DNA of 64,000 nt, from NCBI RefSeq assembly GCF_003762905.1, contig NZ_RJKS01000003.1, positions 558,001 to 622,000 on the forward strand. Direction: 5' to 3'. The translations under genes and the position numbers were made by a program. Source of the DNA: Curtobacterium sp. ZW137. GTDB taxonomy: Bacteria; Actinomycetota; Actinomycetes; Actinomycetales; Microbacteriaceae. The notes beneath the pieces are model-generated. The model searched no databases, was not told the DNA's origin, and saw nothing but the letters and a program-made list of their open reading frames with translations. Numbering within the stretch: position 1 is the first letter of the stretch; each line of letters begins with the position of its first letter. Shown one piece after another: positions 42,912 to 51,572 of the stretch.

Positions 42912-43915
42912 CCGTCCAGACCGAGACCACCGTCGTGGGGACGGGCCGTGCGCCGGCCGTCGCCACCGTCCCCCGGGCCGCCCGGCCGCGACGGAACCCG
43001 TCGCCCGCACTCGTCACCGGCCTGGTGATCCTCGTCGGCGTCGTCGTCTGGGGCACCTGGATGTCGATCGCACCGCCGTTCGACCCGCTCGCCAGCGTCG
43101 CGGGTTCGCTCCTCGACCCGAGCGCTGCGCACCTCCTCGGCACCGACAACGTCGGGCGCGACAGCATGGTGCGCCTGGCGATCGCCGGCCGGTCCTCCCT
43201 GCTCATCTCCGGCGGTGCGGCACTCCTCGCCGCGGTCGTCGGGACGATCCTCGGAGTGGTCGCCGGCTACACCGGCGGCATCACCGACACGATCATCATG
43301 CGGGCCGTCGACGCGGTCCTCTCGATCCCGGCGATCCTCGTGGCCCTCGTGGTCGGCGTCGTCATCGGGAGCGGCCCGCTGCCACTTGTCATCGCGCTCG
43401 GGTTCGTGTTCGCGCCGACGTTCGCCCGGGTGATGCGTGCCCCGGTCCTCGCCCTGCGCGAGCGCGACTTCGTGCTCGCCGCCCAGATCAACGGCGTGGG
43501 ACCCGTCCGGATCGCCGTGACGCACCTCCTGCCGAACGCGCTCACGCCGCTCGTCATCCAGTTCGCCTCCGTCGCCTCGAACGTCGTGCTCCTCGAAGCG
43601 GCGTTGAGCTACCTCGGCCAGGGCGTCCAGGCGCCCCAGCCCTCCGCCGGCCGCATGATCAGCGAGTTCACCCGCTTCATGCAGACGCAGCCGCTCCTCA
43701 TCGTGCTGCCGGCCGTCCTCATCGTCCTGCTCTCCGCCGGCTGGAACCTCCTCGCCGACGGTGTGCAGGCCACCCTCGCTCCTCGTCGCGACGCCGGCCT
43801 GCCCGGCTCGCGCCGCGGACCGCGCTTCGCGGTCCGCTCCCAGGGCGACCACCGCACCGACGCACCCACTCCCGACCCCGCAACCCCGAGCCTCCAGAAG
43901 GAAACCGACGCATGA
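42908..43915 (+). CDS. Oligopeptide-type ABC permease (DppC/OppC)
   Basis: 335 residues with six membrane segments. HLLGTDNVGRDSMVRLAIAGRSSL is the DppC hallmark near residue 77, followed by the coupling loop LRERDFVLAAQINGVGPVRI and LEAALSYLGQGVQAPQPSAGRMI. A 45-residue charged C-terminal tail extends past the last helix. Forms the channel with the preceding permease. Confidence 0.93.
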   Translation: MTVQTETTVVGTGRAPAVATVPRAARPRRNPSPALVTGLVILVGVVVWGTWMSIAPPFDPLASVAGSLLDPSAAHLLGTDNVGRDSMVRLAIAGRSSLLISGGAALLAAVVGTILGVVAGYTGGITDTIIMRAVDAVLSIPAILVALVVGVVIGSGPLPLVIALGFVFAPTFARVMRAPVLALRERDFVLAAQINGVGPVRIAVTHLLPNALTPLVIQFASVASNVVLLEAALSYLGQGVQAPQPSAGRMISEFTRFMQTQPLLIVLPAVLIVLLSAGWNLLADGVQATLAPRRDAGLPGSRRGPRFAVRSQGDHRTDAPTPDPATPSLQKETDA

Positions 43916-45495
43916 AACGCACCAGGACCACGGCCGCGGTCATCGCCGCGATCGGCCTCGTCACCGCACTGACCGCCTGCAGCAGCGGGTCGACCGCGGG
44001 TGACACCGCCTCCGGCGGAACGCCCGTCAGTGGGGGGACGCTGAACTACGCGATCGACGCCCAGCCGACCGCCGGCGGCGTCGATCCGATGGTCGCGACC
44101 GCGCTCGCGGCGCAGACGATCATGGACCAGTCGTACGAGACGCTCCTCACCAAGAACGACGACGGCGACATCGAGCCCGGCCTCGCGACGAAGTACGACG
44201 AGGTCGACGACACCACCTACGACCTGACGCTCCGCAAGGGCGTCAAGTTCTCCGACGGCTCCGACTTCACCGCCGAGGACGTCGTCTACACGTTCGAGAC
44301 CTACCAGAAGTCCACGACGAGCAAGCGGGCCTACCTGTCCAAGCTCACGTCGGTGACGGCGAAGGGCGACCACGAGGTCGAGTTCACGCTCTCCGCCGCG
44401 GACAGCACCTTCCTCAACGGCCTGTCGAACCGCGAGACCTTCATGGTCGTCAGCTCCGACGGGTACGCCGACGCCTCGGCGGACGACCGCGAGAAGCAGA
44501 CCTACGGCACCGGCCCGTTCGCGGTGACCGACTGGAAGGACGGCGTCTCGATCACGCTGACGAAGAACAAGTACTACTGGGGATCGAAGAAGCCCTACCT
44601 CGACGAGATCGTCTTCCAGATCATCCCCGACGACAGCACCCGCCTCGCCGCCGTCCAGCAGGGCAGTGTGCAGGCGGCGTGGTTCTCGGACGGCACCGTC
44701 GCAGACCAGGCTGTCAGCGCCGGCTGGACCCAGGGCAAGACCTACGACACCCAGGGGCTGCCGATCTTCATCAACCCGGAGTCCGGTCCGCTCTCCGACG
44801 TCCGAGTCCGCCGCGCGGTCTCGCTGGCACTCGACCGCGACGCCCTCGTCGACACCGCGATGTTCGGCAACGGCAAGGTCTCGTACGTGACGCCCGCAGG
44901 GGACCCGTCCTCGCCCGAGGTCACGAAGGACACCCCGTACTACACGCAGAACATCAAGAAGGCGAAGGCGCTCCTGAAGGAGGCCGGCCAGACCAGCCCG
45001 ACCATCGAGCTGTCCTACTTCGGTGACGCAGCGGCCTCGCAGCACCCGATCTACGAGCTCATGCAGCAGCAGCTCGCCAAGGCGGGCATCACGCTGAAGC
45101 TCGAGTCGAAGTCCACCTCGGAGCTCGCACCGATCTTCACCGCTGGCCAGTCCTTCACCGACATGGTGTCGCTGCCGTGGTCGTTCCGTGCGGACCCGAC
45201 GTTCTACTTCGACCCGTTCCTCTCCGAGGCTGGCGCGGAGAACCACTGGGACGGCAACGCCGACGCGGACAAGGCGAAGGAACTCCTCGCGGCGGCCAAG
45301 TCGGAGACCGACCCGGACGCGAAGGCGAAGCTCATCCAGCAGCTCGACGACGATGTCGCGAGCCAGGTGCTCGTCCTCGTGCCGATGTCCGTCCCGCAGC
45401 ACTTCGAGGTGTGGGACTCGGCGAAGCTCCAGGGCTACACGACCGACCCGTACGGCTCGCGCGTGGCGCTCAAGGACGCCTGGCTCGAGCAGTAG
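43912..45495 (+). CDS. Family 5 ABC substrate-binding lipoprotein
   Basis: 527 residues. Signal peptide with lipobox LTAC, Cys23. Peptide/opine-binding family 5 fold: DPMVATALAAQTIMDQSYETLL, LRKGVKFSDGSDFTAEDVVYTFE near residue 108, GTGPFAVTDWKDG, and VRVRRAVSLALDRDALV. Captures a peptide-like or N-acylated solute outside the cell. Followed after 46 bases by its ATPases. Ligand unknown; the intracellular amidohydrolase suggests an amide. Confidence 0.93.
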   Translation: MKRTRTTAAVIAAIGLVTALTACSSGSTAGDTASGGTPVSGGTLNYAIDAQPTAGGVDPMVATALAAQTIMDQSYETLLTKNDDGDIEPGLATKYDEVDDTTYDLTLRKGVKFSDGSDFTAEDVVYTFETYQKSTTSKRAYLSKLTSVTAKGDHEVEFTLSAADSTFLNGLSNRETFMVVSSDGYADASADDREKQTYGTGPFAVTDWKDGVSITLTKNKYYWGSKKPYLDEIVFQIIPDDSTRLAAVQQGSVQAAWFSDGTVADQAVSAGWTQGKTYDTQGLPIFINPESGPLSDVRVRRAVSLALDRDALVDTAMFGNGKVSYVTPAGDPSSPEVTKDTPYYTQNIKKAKALLKEAGQTSPTIELSYFGDAAASQHPIYELMQQQLAKAGITLKLESKSTSELAPIFTAGQSFTDMVSLPWSFRADPTFYFDPFLSEAGAENHWDGNADADKAKELLAAAKSETDPDAKAKLIQQLDDDVASQVLVLVPMSVPQHFEVWDSAKLQGYTTDPYGSRVALKDAWLEQ

Positions 45496-45541
45496 CGCCA
45501 CCGCTCAACCGATCGACGACGACCCCTTCTGAGAGGCACCG

Positions 45542-46405
45542 ATGAAAACGACGACCCGGGAACCGCGCGGCGACGCCCTGCGGATCGAACGGATGGACAT
45601 CGCGTACGGCGACGCCGAACCCGTTGTCCGGGACGTCGACCTGCGGGTCGGCTCGGGGGAGATCGTCGGCGTGATCGGCGAGTCCGGGAGCGGGAAGTCG
45701 AGCGTGGCCCTCGCCTCGCTCGGCTTGCTCCCGGACTCGGCCTCGATCCTCGTTGACCGGATGGAGGTCGCCGGCCAGGACGTCACCGGCCTCGACGAAC
45801 TCGCGTGGTGCGACCTCCGGGGCCGGTCCGCCGGCATGGTGTTCCAGGAGCCGATGACCGCGCTCAACCCCTGCGTCCGGGTCGGCGCCCAGATCGCCGA
45901 AGTGCTCCGCATCCACGGCCTGGCTGACGCGGCCGCGGCTCGGGAGCGCGCACTCGAACTCCTCCGGCTCGTGCGGATGCCGGACCCCGAGCGCCGGCTC
46001 CGCTCCTACCCGCACCAGCTGTCCGGCGGGCAGCGGCAGCGAGTCGTCATCGCGATCGCGATGGCCGCGTCGCCCGCGCTGCTCGTCGCAGACGAGGCGA
46101 CGACCGCACTCGACGTCACCGTGCAGGCGCAGATCCTGGAGCTCCTCCGCGCGCTCCGGGACGACACCGGCGTCGGGGTGCTGTTCATCAGCCACGACCT
46201 CGGGGTGATCGGGCAGCTCTGCGACCGCATCGCCGTGATGTACCGCGGCCGGGTCGTCGAGACCGGACCGGCGGCCGAGGTCCTCGGTGCCCCGTCGCAC
46301 CCGTACACGAAGGCGCTGCTCGGCAGCATCCCGACCCGGGCCACCCCTGCCCGTTCCCCGCTGGCGGTCATCGACCGAGCAGCGCTCGAGGAGGCGATCG
46401 CATGA
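45542..46405 (+). CDS. Oligopeptide-type ABC ATPase (DppD/OppD)
   Basis: 287 residues. Walker A GESGSGKS near residue 45, Q-loop [11 protein letters not shown], signature LSGGQRQR, Walker [15 protein letters not shown] and ISHDLGV. The C-terminal [15 protein letters not shown] is the OppD/F signature, but the Fe-S cysteine motif seen in many DppD proteins is absent. GAGAGG precedes the ATG. Confidence 0.92.
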   Translation: MKTTTREPRGDALRIERMDIAYGDAEPVVRDVDLRVGSGEIVGVIGESGSGKSSVALASLGLLPDSASILVDRMEVAGQDVTGLDELAWCDLRGRSAGMVFQEPMTALNPCVRVGAQIAEVLRIHGLADAAAARERALELLRLVRMPDPERRLRSYPHQLSGGQRQRVVIAIAMAASPALLVADEATTALDVTVQAQILELLRALRDDTGVGVLFISHDLGVIGQLCDRIAVMYRGRVVETGPAAEVLGAPSHPYTKALLGSIPTRATPARSPLAVIDRAALEEAIA

Positions 46406-47205
46406 GCGACCCGAACCCGTCCGTCACCACGACACCGACCGTGCAGGTCGCCGCCCGCGGCCTCGTGCAGGAGTTCGGCCACGGTGGCCACCGCTTCCGA
46501 GCCCTCGACGGCGTCGACCTCGAGATCCGGCGGGGCGAGACGCTCGGGCTCGTCGGCGAGTCCGGCTGTGGCAAGAGCACCCTCGCCCGGGCGCTCATGC
46601 TGATGCGCCGCCCGACCGGGGGGAGCGTCGAGTTCGACGGCGAGGACGTCACCCGTGCCTCCGGCGCGGACCTCCGTCGGCACCGTCGTCGGATCCGGAT
46701 GGTGTTCCAGGACCCGAACGACTCGCTCGACCCCAGGTTCACCGTTGCGCAGAGCCTCGTCGAGCCCCTCCGTGCGGCGGGTGTGCTCCGGTCGACGTGG
46801 GCGGAACGTCTCCGCACCGCGATGACCGACGTCGGCCTGGACGAGTCCGCGCTCGACCGGCAACCGCACGAGTTCTCCGGAGGGCAGCGGCAGCGGATCG
46901 CGATCGCACGTGCCATCGTCGTCGAGCCCGAGTTCGTCGTCCTCGACGAGCCGACCTCGGCGCTCGACGTCTCGGTGCAGGCGCAGGTGCTCAACCTCCT
47001 GGTGGACCTGCAGGAGCGCACCGGCATGACGTACCTGTTCATCTCGCACAACCTCGCGGTGGTCCACCACGTGGCCCACCGGATCGCGGTCATGCAGCAG
47101 GGCCGGGTCGTTGAACTCGGGACCGGTTCCCAGGTGATGGACGACCCACAGCACCCCTACACGGCGACCCTGCTGGACGCCGTGCCCGAGCTCTACCGCG
47201 TCTGA
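46402..47205 (+). CDS. Oligopeptide-type ABC ATPase (DppF/OppF)
   Basis: 267 residues. Walker A GESGCGKS near residue 55, [53 protein letters not shown] and the terminal [15 protein letters not shown]. Second ATPase of the heterodimer. Overlaps the preceding gene as ATGA and is followed after eight bases by the alcohol dehydrogenase, so that gene belongs to the same operon. Confidence 0.92.
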   Translation: MSDPNPSVTTTPTVQVAARGLVQEFGHGGHRFRALDGVDLEIRRGETLGLVGESGCGKSTLARALMLMRRPTGGSVEFDGEDVTRASGADLRRHRRRIRMVFQDPNDSLDPRFTVAQSLVEPLRAAGVLRSTWAERLRTAMTDVGLDESALDRQPHEFSGGQRQRIAIARAIVVEPEFVVLDEPTSALDVSVQAQVLNLLVDLQERTGMTYLFISHNLAVVHHVAHRIAVMQQGRVVELGTGSQVMDDPQHPYTATLLDAVPELYRV

Positions 47206-47213
47206 GGGGCATC

Positions 47214-48248
47214 GTGCTCGCCGCCGTCTTCACCGCCCCGCGCGACATCGTCGCCGAGGCCGTTCCCGACCCCACCCTGCTCGCCCCGACCGACGCGATC
47301 GTCCGGGTCGAGGTCACCTGCGTCTGCGGGTCCGACCTCTGGTACTACCGCGGCGAGAGTCCGCGCGCGCCCGGACAGCGGAACGGCCATGAGTTCGTCG
47401 GCGAGGTCGTCGAGGTCGGGCCCGACGTCACCGGGCTCCGTGCGGGGGACTTCGTCATCGCCCCCTTCCGGTGGAACGACGGTACGTGCGGTCCCTGCAT
47501 CGACGGGTTCCCGTCTGCCTGCCGGTCCGGCGGGATCTGGGGGCAACCCGGGGCCGACGGTGCGCAGGGCGAGTACGTCCGCGTCCCGTTCGCCGCGGCG
47601 ACACTGGTCCGGGTCGACCGTCCCGCACCCGAGATGCTCCCGCACCTGCTGACCCTGTCCGACGTGCTCGCCACCGGGCACCACGCCGCCGTCTCCGCCG
47701 CGGTCCGTCCGGGCAGCACCGTCGCGGTGATCGGCGACGGCGCCGTCGGGCTCTGCGGGGTGGCCGCCGCCCGTCGCCTCGGCGCGGAACGCGTCATCGC
47801 CCTCAGTCGTGCGGAGCACCGGCAGGAGCTCGCCCGGCGGCTCGGCGCCACGGACGTCGTCGCCGAGCGGGGCGACGCTGCCGTCGAGGCGGTCGCGGAA
47901 CTCACCGCCGGTCGCGGTGTCGACTCGGTGCTCGAGTGCGTCGGCACCGGGCAGGCGATGACCACCGCGTTCGGCATCGCACGCCCCGGCGGCCAGATCG
48001 GGTTCGTCGGTGTCCCGCACGGCAGCGCGGTCGACATCGGCCGGATGTACGCCACGAACGTCGGGCTCCGCGGTGGGCTCGCACCCGTCCGCGCGTACAT
48101 CGACGAACTCCTGCCCGACGTGCTCGACGGCACCCTCACGCCGGGCATCGTCTTCGACAGCACGTTCGCCCTGGCCGACATCGCCGAGGCCTACCGGGCG
48201 TCCGACGAGCGCGAGACCGTGAAGGCACTGATCACCGTCGGCGCATGA
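47214..48248 (+). CDS. Zinc-dependent alcohol dehydrogenase (MDR family)
   Basis: 344 residues from GTG 47214, GAGGGG just upstream. Catalytic zinc site: CVCGSDLWYYRG (Cys38) and GHEFVGEVVEVG; NAD(P) site VAVIGDGAVGLCGV. The structural zinc loop reads CGPCIDGFPSAC and keeps only three of the usual four cysteines, so that zinc may be missing. Oxidises an alcohol or reduces an aldehyde. Last gene of the amidohydrolase/ABC operon; its 3' end overlaps the convergent TetR gene by 17 bases. Confidence 0.88.
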   Translation: MLAAVFTAPRDIVAEAVPDPTLLAPTDAIVRVEVTCVCGSDLWYYRGESPRAPGQRNGHEFVGEVVEVGPDVTGLRAGDFVIAPFRWNDGTCGPCIDGFPSACRSGGIWGQPGADGAQGEYVRVPFAAATLVRVDRPAPEMLPHLLTLSDVLATGHHAAVSAAVRPGSTVAVIGDGAVGLCGVAAARRLGAERVIALSRAEHRQELARRLGATDVVAERGDAAVEAVAELTAGRGVDSVLECVGTGQAMTTAFGIARPGGQIGFVGVPHGSAVDIGRMYATNVGLRGGLAPVRAYIDELLPDVLDGTLTPGIVFDSTFALADIAEAYRASDERETVKALITVGA

Positions 48249-48885
48249 CCGCCCGCCAGATCTGGTTCGGGCGGAGCGGCGGCCCGCCGAGCGGCTCCCG
48301 ATCCGCGCCCGGCGCACGGAAGCCGTCGAGCATCAGGTCGACCCAGCGGCGGTGCAGCTCCGGCGCGACGTCGCCGAACGTCTCGATCGTGCGGGCCATC
48401 GAGAGCTGCACCACGGCGACGTCCTCGAGCGCGGCATCGGCCCGGACCGCGCCGGCGTCCTGCGCTCGGCGGAAGAGCGACTCCAGCCCCGCCTGGATCT
48501 CGGCGCGCAGGGCGAGCAGCGTCGGGGCGCCGGTGAACCGCGTCGTCATGAGCTCGCTGAAGCCCTCGCGCCGGGCCTCGATGTCGGCGGTCCGCCGGAT
48601 GAAGGTCGCGAAGCCCGCCCACGGGTCGTCCTCCGAGCGCGCGAGGCACTCCCGCATCAGGTCGAGGACCTCTTGCAGGGGTGCCTGCAGGACGGCTTCC
48701 CAGAGGGCGGCGCGCTCCGGGAAGTGCCGGTAGAGCGTGGCGTTGCCGACTCCGGCAGCAGCGGCGATCGGTTCCAGCGGGGCGTCGAGGCCGCGTTCGG
48801 CGAAGGCGGTGCACGCCGAGTCGACGATGGCGGCCCGGTTCCGGAGCACGTCCCGCCGCGGTGCCCGTGGTGTCGTCTCGCTCAC
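48232..48885 (-). CDS. TetR-family transcriptional regulator
   Basis: 217 residues from a GTG. N-terminal HTH: RAAIVDSACTAFAERGLDAPLEPIAAAAGVGNATLYRHFPERAAL (residues 17-60). The rest is an all-helical ligand domain with no recognisable specificity. Divergent from the DoxX-like gene at 48975, with repeats in between, so it most likely represses that gene and itself. Confidence 0.9.
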   Translation of the reverse strand: MSETTPRAPRRDVLRNRAAIVDSACTAFAERGLDAPLEPIAAAAGVGNATLYRHFPERAALWEAVLQAPLQEVLDLMRECLARSEDDPWAGFATFIRRTADIEARREGFSELMTTRFTGAPTLLALRAEIQAGLESLFRRAQDAGAVRADAALEDVAVVQLSMARTIETFGDVAPELHRRWVDLMLDGFRAPGADREPLGGPPLRPNQIWRAVMRRR

Positions 48886-48891
48886 GATCGG

Positions 48892-48897
48892 AGTGTA
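48892..48897 (-). promoter_or_regulatory. -10 box of a leaderless TetR mRNA
   Basis: TACACT on the minus strand ends six bases before the GTG at 48885 and no ribosome site is present. Same arrangement as at 871 and 59907. Confidence 0.45.
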
Positions 48898-48925
48898 CGA
48901 CCGCGATCCGGGAATACGGGGAGTG

Positions 48926-48956
48926 CTGTCCGGATTGAAGCGGAGACAACTGTCCG
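48926..48956. promoter_or_regulatory. Repeats between TetR and DoxX-like genes
   Basis: CTGTCCG occurs at 48926-48932 and 48950-48956, 24 bases apart. The second copy is half of an imperfect dyad, CGGAnA at 48941-48946 with TnTCCG at 48951-48956. Probable TetR operator region 19-49 bases before the DoxX-like start. Confidence 0.45.
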
Positions 48957-48974
48957 TTTCATCTGGAGTCCCCC

Positions 48975-49322
48975 GTGCACATCGCAGCCGTCATCCTGTC
49001 CCTCGTCCTCGCCGTCGCCATGCTCGGATCCGGGGTGATGAAGCTCGTCGGGGCCGCCCAGATGCGCGCGAACATGGCCACGGTCAACGTGACCCCCGGC
49101 CAGATGCGCGTGCTCGGGGTGCTCGAGGTCCTCGCCACCATCGGGCTCGTCGTCGGCCTGTGGGTCCCGGCGCTCGGGATCGCCGCCGCGATCGGTGCGG
49201 TCATCTACTTCGCCGGTGCGATCGTCGCCCACCTGCGTGCGCACGACAAGGGCCTGCAGGGCGCAGCCGTCCTGCTCGCCGTGTCGGTCGCGACCCTGGT
49301 GGTGCTGCTGCTCGCGCTCTGA
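48975..49322 (+). CDS. DoxX-like membrane protein
   Basis: 115 residues, four predicted membrane helices (about 4-24, 44-64, 69-87, 94-114), GTG start after TCTGGAG. MLGSGVMKLVG in helix 1 and VLGVLEVLATIGLVVGLWVPALGIAAAIG are typical of the DoxX-like family. Function is unclear in general; roles in thiol stress have been proposed. Likely controlled by the divergent TetR. Confidence 0.82.
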   Translation: MHIAAVILSLVLAVAMLGSGVMKLVGAAQMRANMATVNVTPGQMRVLGVLEVLATIGLVVGLWVPALGIAAAIGAVIYFAGAIVAHLRAHDKGLQGAAVLLAVSVATLVVLLLAL

Positions 49323-49345
49323 TCCCACCCTGCGGTGGCCGTCCG

Positions 49346-49912
49346 TCAGCGCCGCACGCGGTAGCGGAGCGCCACCGCACCGGTGGCGAAGGTCCGCGTG
49401 TCGAGCAGCTCGAGGTCGACCTGGCGTTGCGTCGGCGGGAAGTACGGGATCCCGCCGCCGACCAGCACCGGGGAGACGCGGACGCGGTACTCGTCGATCA
49501 GCCCGAGCTCGGCGGCCGCTGCCGCGAGGGTCGCGCCGCCGATCGCGATGTCGCCGTCGCCCGGCTCCGCACGCAGCCGTTCGATCTCCTCCGCGAGGCC
49601 GACCGTCGCCAGCCGGGTGTTGCTCGCGTCGACGCTCGACAGCGTCCTCGAGAACACCACCTTCGGCAACGCGTTCCAGAGGTCCGCCCACTCGCGCTCG
49701 GCGTCGTCCCACGACGCCGCCTGCTCCGGGTCCTCCCAGTAGACCATCGTCTCGTGCAGCCGCCGTCCGAGCAGGTGCACGTCGATCCCGCGGATCTCGT
49801 CGATCGAGGCGCGGAACTCCTCCGCGTCCGGCGCACCCCAGTCGAACCCACCGTCCGGCCCCACGATGTAGCCGTCGAGCGTCATCCCCATCGAGTACGT
49901 GACCAGCTTCAT
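49346..49912 (-). CDS. RibD_C/DHFR-like reductase family protein
   Basis: 188 residues from the ATG at 49912. Opens MKLVTYSMGMTLDGYIVGPDGGFDW like dihydrofolate-reductase-type RibD C-terminal domains; VHLLGRRLHETM, PKVVFSRTL, and IAIGGATLAAAAAELGLIDEYRVRVSPVLVGGGIPYF (about residues 118-155) form the NADPH-binding half. Probably an NADPH-dependent reductase of unknown substrate. It stands alone, convergent to the DoxX-like gene. Confidence 0.85.
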   Translation of the reverse strand: MKLVTYSMGMTLDGYIVGPDGGFDWGAPDAEEFRASIDEIRGIDVHLLGRRLHETMVYWEDPEQAASWDDAEREWADLWNALPKVVFSRTLSSVDASNTRLATVGLAEEIERLRAEPGDGDIAIGGATLAAAAAELGLIDEYRVRVSPVLVGGGIPYFPPTQRQVDLELLDTRTFATGAVALRYRVRR

Positions 49913-50029
49913 GGGGCGGAACCTACGCCCGCGATGCGCTCCGCGCACCTTCCTGGACCCGCACGCACCGCCGCGTGCCTACCGTCCCGCTCGTACCACG
50001 GACGAGCACCACCGACGAGAGGAAGCACC

Positions 50030-50386
50030 ATGGCAACAGGAGTCGCAGCAGTCTGGGTCCCGGTCACCGACATGGGACGCGCCGTCGCGTTCTACCGGGA
50101 CACGCTCGGGCTGGAGGTCACGAGCGAGTCCGACGACTGGAGCGAGATCGACGCGAACGGCCTGCGCATCGGGCTGAACGGCCGCGAGTCGGCCGGCCCC
50201 GCGCAGGACGGCGGCGCGGTCGTGTCGTTCCAGCCGGACGGCAGCATCGAGGACGAGGTCGCCGGACTCAAGGAACGCGGTGCGGACATCCAGGGCGAGA
50301 TCAGCGAGCACCCCTGGGGGAAGATCATCCCCTTCAAGGACAGCGAGGGCAACGACCTGCAGCTGTACGCACCGCCGGCGAGCTGA
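50030..50386 (+). CDS. VOC/glyoxalase-fold protein
   Basis: 118 residues, one vicinal-oxygen-chelate module pair. WVPVTDMGRAVAFYRDTLGLEV opens the first beta-alpha-beta unit, and IIPFKDSEGNDLQLY closes the second with the usual metal-ligand glutamate replaced in position by Gln-Leu-Tyr neighbours. Many such proteins are glyoxalase-, dioxygenase- or antibiotic-resistance-like; no substrate can be assigned. Ribosome site GAGAGGAAG. Confidence 0.85.
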   Translation: MATGVAAVWVPVTDMGRAVAFYRDTLGLEVTSESDDWSEIDANGLRIGLNGRESAGPAQDGGAVVSFQPDGSIEDEVAGLKERGADIQGEISEHPWGKIIPFKDSEGNDLQLYAPPAS

Positions 50387-50428
50387 CGCACGGGCCGACC
50401 GGGCTGCGCGGGCAGCAGGGGCCGCGCA

Positions 50429-51469
50429 TCAGCGCGTGCTCCAGAAGTTGATCGTGCGGCTCTGGTCGGCGGACATCACCACCGTGTGCGACGAGGCGCG
50501 ATCTGCCACCGGCCGGCTGCCCTCGCCGCCGTACCAGTACGACACGTCCTTCCGCTGGCTCGGCGACCAGCCGACGACCTCGACCTTGTAGCGACCGGCA
50601 CTCAGCACGACACCGAACAGGCCACCACGGCCCGGCGTCCAGTACGTCATCGTGGTGTCGAAGGTGCTGCCGATGGACTCCCCGTAGACGTGCACCCGGG
50701 CGTTCGTGAAGTCGGTGTCGAGCTGCGGGTTGACGATCGCAGCGAGGGAGACGCCCTGGGTCGCGCTGCCGTCGATCCCGTCCACGACGGTCTCGGTCCG
50801 CCCGACCGCCTGGTGCGCGACCCGGACGTAGGTCCGCTCGGCGGTGCTGCCCGGGTCGCGGTGGAAGCCCCACGACAGGCTGCGGAGCGCCGGCCACGAG
50901 TCGAGTGTCTCGTCGTGCGCGTTCACCTGCACGCTGTAGTCGTCGCTCGGCAGCCCGTGCACCCAGTAGTGCCCGTCGGGTGCGGTCACGGTGCGCTTGA
51001 CCGTGCCGGTGTTCCAGCCGCGGACGACGACGGCTGCGCCGGACAGGTCCGCGCCGTAGGGGTTGTGTGCGGTGCCGCCGATGGACGCACCGCGTCGGAC
51101 GACCAGGACCACCGCGTCGTGACTGCCGGGCGCGACGACGACCCCGGTGCGCTCGGCCGGGATGACGTCGTCGAAGCCGTACGAGCCCTCGCGCTCACCG
51201 TGGAGCGTCCAGGTGCCCGCCGGCACGTCCTCGAACGTCAGCCGTCCGCGCTGGTCGCTCGTCGCCGAGGCCTCGGTCGAGCCGTCGGCAGCGCGGAGGT
51301 CGACGGCGACGCCCTCCATCGCGAGCGGTTGCTTGTCCGGGTCGGTGAGCATCACGGTGAGCGCTCCGTCCGCCGGTGCGGCCGTCGCTGCGGTGGCCGG
51401 CGCGACGAGCACCCCGATCAGTGTCATCGCGGTCGTGATCCCGACCGTCGTCCATCGTCGTGCGGTCAT
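50429..51469 (-). CDS. Secreted protein with carboxypeptidase-regulatory-like repeats
   Basis: 346 residues from the ATG at 51469. Signal peptide of about 34 residues (ITTAMTLIGVLVAPATAATA). The rest is beta-rich, with three or so repeats of the SdrD-B/CnaB-like type: DLRAADGSTEASATSDQRGRLTFEDVPAGTWTL (about 57-90), GGTAHNPYGADLSGAAVVVRGWNTG, TVTAPDGHYWVHGLPSDDYSVQV, and AGRYKVEVVGW near the end. Extracellular, with no anchor motif seen. Function unknown; divergent from the two-component system. Confidence 0.75.
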   Translation of the reverse strand: MTARRWTTVGITTAMTLIGVLVAPATAATAAPADGALTVMLTDPDKQPLAMEGVAVDLRAADGSTEASATSDQRGRLTFEDVPAGTWTLHGEREGSYGFDDVIPAERTGVVVAPGSHDAVVLVVRRGASIGGTAHNPYGADLSGAAVVVRGWNTGTVKRTVTAPDGHYWVHGLPSDDYSVQVNAHDETLDSWPALRSLSWGFHRDPGSTAERTYVRVAHQAVGRTETVVDGIDGSATQGVSLAAIVNPQLDTDFTNARVHVYGESIGSTFDTTMTYWTPGRGGLFGVVLSAGRYKVEVVGWSPSQRKDVSYWYGGEGSRPVADRASSHTVVMSADQSRTINFWSTR

Positions 51470-51572
51470 GGCAGGGCCCCTGATCCCTCGCGGGGTCACC
51501 CCTGGCCCCGGTAGGTGGAGCGTAGTCGTGCGCCCCCGCGCGTGCTCGCCCCCACCCGCTACCGTTGGCGGC

